DNA of 6,636 nucleotides from Candidatus Sabulitectum sp. (GTDB lineage: Bacteria > Fermentibacterota > Fermentibacteria > Fermentibacterales > JCC-6), in contig JAOZLN010000102.1 of assembly GCA_029934845.1 (NCBI GenBank), forward strand, positions 1 to 6,636. Reading direction: 5' to 3'. Position numbers and translations under genes: made by a program. Below are positions 4,513 to 6,636 of the stretch, piece by piece (the stretch's first letter is position 1; each line of letters opens with the position of its first letter). The notes beneath the pieces are model-generated. The model searched no databases and had not been told where the DNA came from. It saw only the letters and a list, made by a program, of their open reading frames with translations.

Positions 4513-5770
4513 TGTGTATTGCTCAGTTGATATGGGTGATCTTGACGGAGATGGTATTTCTGATGTTGCGTGTGGTGTGAATTTCTGGGATGAAGAACCC
4601 ACTTTGTGGGCGGTATCGGGATCTGACGGTTCCACAATATGGACCAGCAGTTCCCACAATGGCATCTACTCCAACGAAGGATTCAAGTGGTTTCCTGATG
4701 TGAACGGTGATGGGAAAAGAGAGATACTTATGGCAACCCCGGGTGGGTATGCCCCCCCTGGACGCACTCTTTATCTGATCTCAGGAGCAGATGGTTCCAC
4801 AATATGGGAATGGGCTGCATGTGAGGTGATGCCTTCCAATACAGGATGGGGATATGCCTGTGCTGTACTGCCTGATATTAACGGTGACAATGTCTCTGAG
4901 TGTCTTGGTGGGTTCGGAACCTCTGGATCTTCCAACTCCGGGCTGGTTGTATGTATTGACGGGGCCACTGGAGATAGTGTCTGGACCAGCTGGCTTCCGG
5001 ATGCTGCAGAGGATGTAGAAGCGTTTACTGATGTAAACAATGACGGAGTAGATGATGTTCTTCTGGCAATAGGCGGCAACAATTATGCCGACCACAGGGC
5101 AATGCTTCTGGATGGGGCAAATGGAGATATCTTGTGGCAGAACGACCCAGGTGGGGACTGCATGTCTATAGCTCTGGCGGATTCACCGGATACATGGCCT
5201 CTTGCTGTTTTCTGTACTTTCAATGGATTGGTTGAATGTTATGACGGAGGAGGGACATCTGTCTGGAGCTTTGCCGGATCGGGAACTTTTATGGATGTTC
5301 AGGGCGGACCGGACGTTAACGGAGACGGCACAGGTGATATTGCTCTGGCTGCAGATGACAATGGTGTTATGTGTCTTTCCGGATCCGATGGCAGTATTCT
5401 GTGGAATTACCCAAGCGGGGCTGACACATGGTCGGTTGTCTGGGTTGACCCTGTTATTCTTCAGGGAGAGCCGGTGCCGTGTATTTCTGCCGGGTCCGTT
5501 AATGGTAGATCCGTTTGTCTTGTGAATGCAACCAATGGTGAGCTGGTCTGGGAGAGATCTTTCACTGAAAGGGTTTACAATGTTTCAGCAGTTACCCTGG
5601 ATTATCTTTCTCCAGTTGTTGTTGCTGGTCTGCAGGATCAGCTGTCACTGCCGGATCATGCATGGGCACTTGCAAGCTCTACTGAATTAGGCATTGCCGA
5701 AGCCCCTCTTTCAGGCATCATCAGTCTGGCCAACCCCTGTACCGGTGCTGTTTCTTTCAAAGTGCTGTGA
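4430..5770 (+). CDS. Secreted FG-GAP/PQQ-like beta-propeller protein, cut by an in-frame TGA within its C-terminal sorting domain
   Basis: 446 residues to the first stop. The N-terminus MSTAAFLCVFIMTLAEP is hydrophobic and signal-peptide-like, with possible cleavage near TLA-EP, but has no Lys/Arg in its n-region. Five calcium-loop motifs of FG-GAP type are visible: DLDGDGISDV (37-46), DVNGDGKREI (90-99), DINGDNVSEC (149-158), DVNNDGVDDV (201-210) and DVNGDGTGDI (295-304). These interleave with PQQ-propeller-like DGxxxW strands ending at W71, W126, W185, W236, W279, W325 and W374, plus LW at 20-21, giving about seven or eight blades. From about residue 424, ISLANPCTGAVSFKVL is the start of a Por/T9SS-type C-terminal domain, where TGA interrupts it. 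The same frame then continues (see 5771-5938). The product is presumably exported, but if the TGA is real it lacks the outer-membrane translocation signal. Function is unknown; such propellers often bind ligands or surfaces. The ATG at 4430 has a good Shine-Dalgarno, and an in-frame stop lies at 4412. Confidence 0.85.
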   Translation: MSTAAFLCVFIMTLAEPDVLWSAVTSGGVYCSVDMGDLDGDGISDVACGVNFWDEEPTLWAVSGSDGSTIWTSSSHNGIYSNEGFKWFPDVNGDGKREILMATPGGYAPPGRTLYLISGADGSTIWEWAACEVMPSNTGWGYACAVLPDINGDNVSECLGGFGTSGSSNSGLVVCIDGATGDSVWTSWLPDAAEDVEAFTDVNNDGVDDVLLAIGGNNYADHRAMLLDGANGDILWQNDPGGDCMSIALADSPDTWPLAVFCTFNGLVECYDGGGTSVWSFAGSGTFMDVQGGPDVNGDGTGDIALAADDNGVMCLSGSDGSILWNYPSGADTWSVVWVDPVILQGEPVPCISAGSVNGRSVCLVNATNGELVWERSFTERVYNVSAVTLDYLSPVVVAGLQDQLSLPDHAWALASSTELGIAEAPLSGIISLANPCTGAVSFKVL

Positions 5771-5938
5771 GAAGAAACCGTAAATGTGCAATGCATTAAC
5801 CTTGCGGGAAGGATTGAATTTCAGGGTGAGTACTTCCCGAATCAGTCAGTGACCGGTATTCCCCTGAGCCAGGGAATTTATATACTTCGAGTGACCAGAG
5901 GCAGTTCAACAGAAGTAATCAAGGTAACTGTACTGTAA
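5771..5938 (+). pseudogene. Detached C-terminal half of the T9SS-like sorting domain, in frame with the propeller gene
   Basis: After TGA 5768-5770 the same frame runs 55 codons without a stop to TAA 5936-5938. It reads EETVNVQCINLAGRI near the start, GIPLSQGIYILRV in the middle and EVIKVTVL at the end. This is the standard layout of Por-secretion/T9SS tails: a NLAGR-type turn, a GxPLxxGxY(I/L)xRV strand and a final K-V strand. It has no start codon or ribosome binding site of its own. The terminator sits just after the TAA, which marks this as the ancestral gene end. Either the gene carries a nonsense mutation, the base is an assembly or read error, or the TGA is read through. A point change from GGA, AGA, CGA or TGG would suffice. 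Confidence 0.75.
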
Positions 5939-5944
5939 AACCAG

Positions 5945-5970
5945 AAGGGGGGCAGAAAGCCCCCCTTTTA
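5945..5970 (+). terminator. Intrinsic terminator after the propeller gene
   Basis: AAGGGGGGC (5945-5953) pairs perfectly with GCCCCCCTT (5959-5967) around an AGAAA loop and is followed by TTTTA. The stem is 9 bp and very GC-rich. It lies 6 nt after TAA 5936-5938 and separates the + strand genes from the convergent recombinase. Confidence 0.9.
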
Positions 5971-6000
5971 TGAAATATCGTCATCGTCCTGGAATTAGAA

Positions 6001-6636
6001 TTAGAATCTATCCAGTGGGCTGAGTACCCGGAGATGCGTACGGTTCTTTGCGAGTTTAAGGTATGGAGTGATCATTGATGGTGTAGAGATACCAAGAAGC
6101 TTCTGCACCATTTTTCTGTCAACACCGTCTTCAAGCAGATGTACAGCAAAGCTGTGTCTGAGCCATCCCAGAGTTGCTTTCTTGTCTATGCCTGCTTCTA
6201 CCAGGGCGTCGGTGAATGCGCGCTGAATAGTTCTGGCAGAGACGAAGCTTGTTCTTCCGCGGCCAGGGAAAACGAATGGTGAAGGGTCAGTTCTTAGATC
6301 CAGATACTGAGCAAGGATCCTGCCTGTGGTTTTTGCAAGGATAGTGTCTCGGAGGAATGCTCCTTCAGGGCTGTACACATGTATTACATTGTTGTCGAGA
6401 TCTACATGCTCACGCCTGAGAATAGCAGTTTCACTTACTCTGAGACCACTGGAGTAGATGAACATGAGAGAGAGGCGATATTTAAGATCATGAACATGCT
6501 GGAACACTTCTGCAATTTCATCACGAGTGAAAACACCGTGAAGAGGAACCTTTTTGGCAATGACTCCTGGTCCGGGCAGAGGATTGTCTTTTTTAAGAAC
6601 CTGAGAATACAGATATCTTATGGCACTCTGAGCCTG
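6001..6636 (-). CDS. IntI/Xer-like tyrosine recombinase with altered catalytic residues, 5' end outside window
   Basis: The frame is open from the right edge, giving 211 C-terminal residues and TAA at 6001-6003. Visible residues 1-16 (QAQSAIRYLYSQVLKK) look like the end of an N-terminal core-binding domain. The catalytic domain starts near TRDEIAEVF (37-45). Similarity to integron integrases is clear in RTIQRAFTDALVEAGI (from about 135) and the terminal LSPLD. The integron-specific extra domain is absent, so it may instead be a related Xer-type enzyme. Catalytic positions: Arg I is kept (R66 in SSGLRVSE); the hairpin Lys, usually GKG, is PEG (E91); the HxxR His is Gly (G157 in GWLRHSF) with R160 kept; the later His/Trp, usually LLGH, is Ile (I183); the nucleophile appears kept as Y192 (TPYLKL). 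The enzyme may be inactive, regulatory or mechanistically unusual. Only 62 nt separate its stop from the propeller gene's final TAA. Its promoter and any recombination site lie beyond the window. Confidence 0.85.
   Translation of the reverse strand, partial: QAQSAIRYLYSQVLKKDNPLPGPGVIAKKVPLHGVFTRDEIAEVFQHVHDLKYRLSLMFIYSSGLRVSETAILRREHVDLDNNVIHVYSPEGAFLRDTILAKTTGRILAQYLDLRTDPSPFVFPGRGRTSFVSARTIQRAFTDALVEAGIDKKATLGWLRHSFAVHLLEDGVDRKMVQKLLGISTPSMITPYLKLAKNRTHLRVLSPLDRF

Noticed and set aside
1926..5770. UGA reassigned to glycine or tryptophan genome-wide
   Set aside because: The fdhD, NuoE-like and Memo genes all end at TGA exactly where their families end, so TGA acts as a normal stop here.
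5768..5812. TGA as selenocysteine, since FDH operons often belong to Sec-using organisms
   Set aside because: Sorting domains have no conserved Cys/Sec at this position. The sequence just after the TGA (a short AATGCATT palindrome) does not form a convincing bacterial SECIS stem with an apical GU-type loop.
5990..6008. Short tandem AATTAGAATTAGAAT near the recombinase stop
   Set aside because: It has only about two units of 6 nt and overlaps the stop codon; this is within chance expectation.

Overview
The window comes from a bacterial chromosome of moderate GC content and looks like a strict anaerobe. It holds the 3' part of a formate dehydrogenase (FDH) operon. Next to that is a large surface-type beta-propeller protein whose C-terminus resembles a type IX secretion (Por/T9SS) sorting domain. 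Such tails are typical of the FCB superphylum (Bacteroidota, Cloacimonadota, Fermentibacterota and relatives). An FCB-type anaerobe is therefore my best guess, but this is inference; there is no rRNA or other phylogenetic marker here.

Positions 1-3418 (+) form one compact operon: the C-terminal 417 residues of a molybdenum/tungsten FDH catalytic subunit, an FdhD-like protein, MobA (Mo-cofactor guanylyltransferase), a stand-alone response-regulator receiver domain, and a NuoE/HydC/HoxE-like [2Fe-2S] thioredoxin-fold subunit. Genes overlap by 25, 4 and 20 nt or are separated by only 29 nt, which suggests translational coupling. Together they encode a formate-oxidising enzyme, its cofactor maturation, and the electron-transfer link towards a NuoF-type diaphorase. 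That NuoF-like subunit is not in the window. The FdhD-like protein has lost the cysteine loop that normally transfers sulfur, and the receiver has altered switch residues.

Positions 3419-4429 hold a perfect 12-bp inverted repeat at the end of the NuoE gene, a 29-codon ORF, and a complete Memo-family gene. The 29-codon ORF is a copy of the first codons of the downstream propeller gene. The Memo gene starts at a TTG whose Shine-Dalgarno sequence lies in the last codons of that small ORF. A 100-nt direct repeat (about 91% identical, offset 963 nt) thus brackets the Memo gene.

Positions 4430-5938 encode the FG-GAP/PQQ-like beta-propeller protein. An in-frame TGA at 5768-5770 cuts its sorting domain in two. 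Past the TGA the same frame continues for 55 codons of recognisable sorting-domain sequence to a TAA at 5936-5938. A strong intrinsic terminator follows 6 nt later.

Positions 6001-6636 (-) are the C-terminal 211 residues of an IntI/Xer-like tyrosine recombinase, convergent with the propeller gene and running off the right edge. It keeps both catalytic arginines and the tyrosine but has replaced the other three catalytic positions. No tRNA, rRNA, CRISPR array or insertion sequence was seen.
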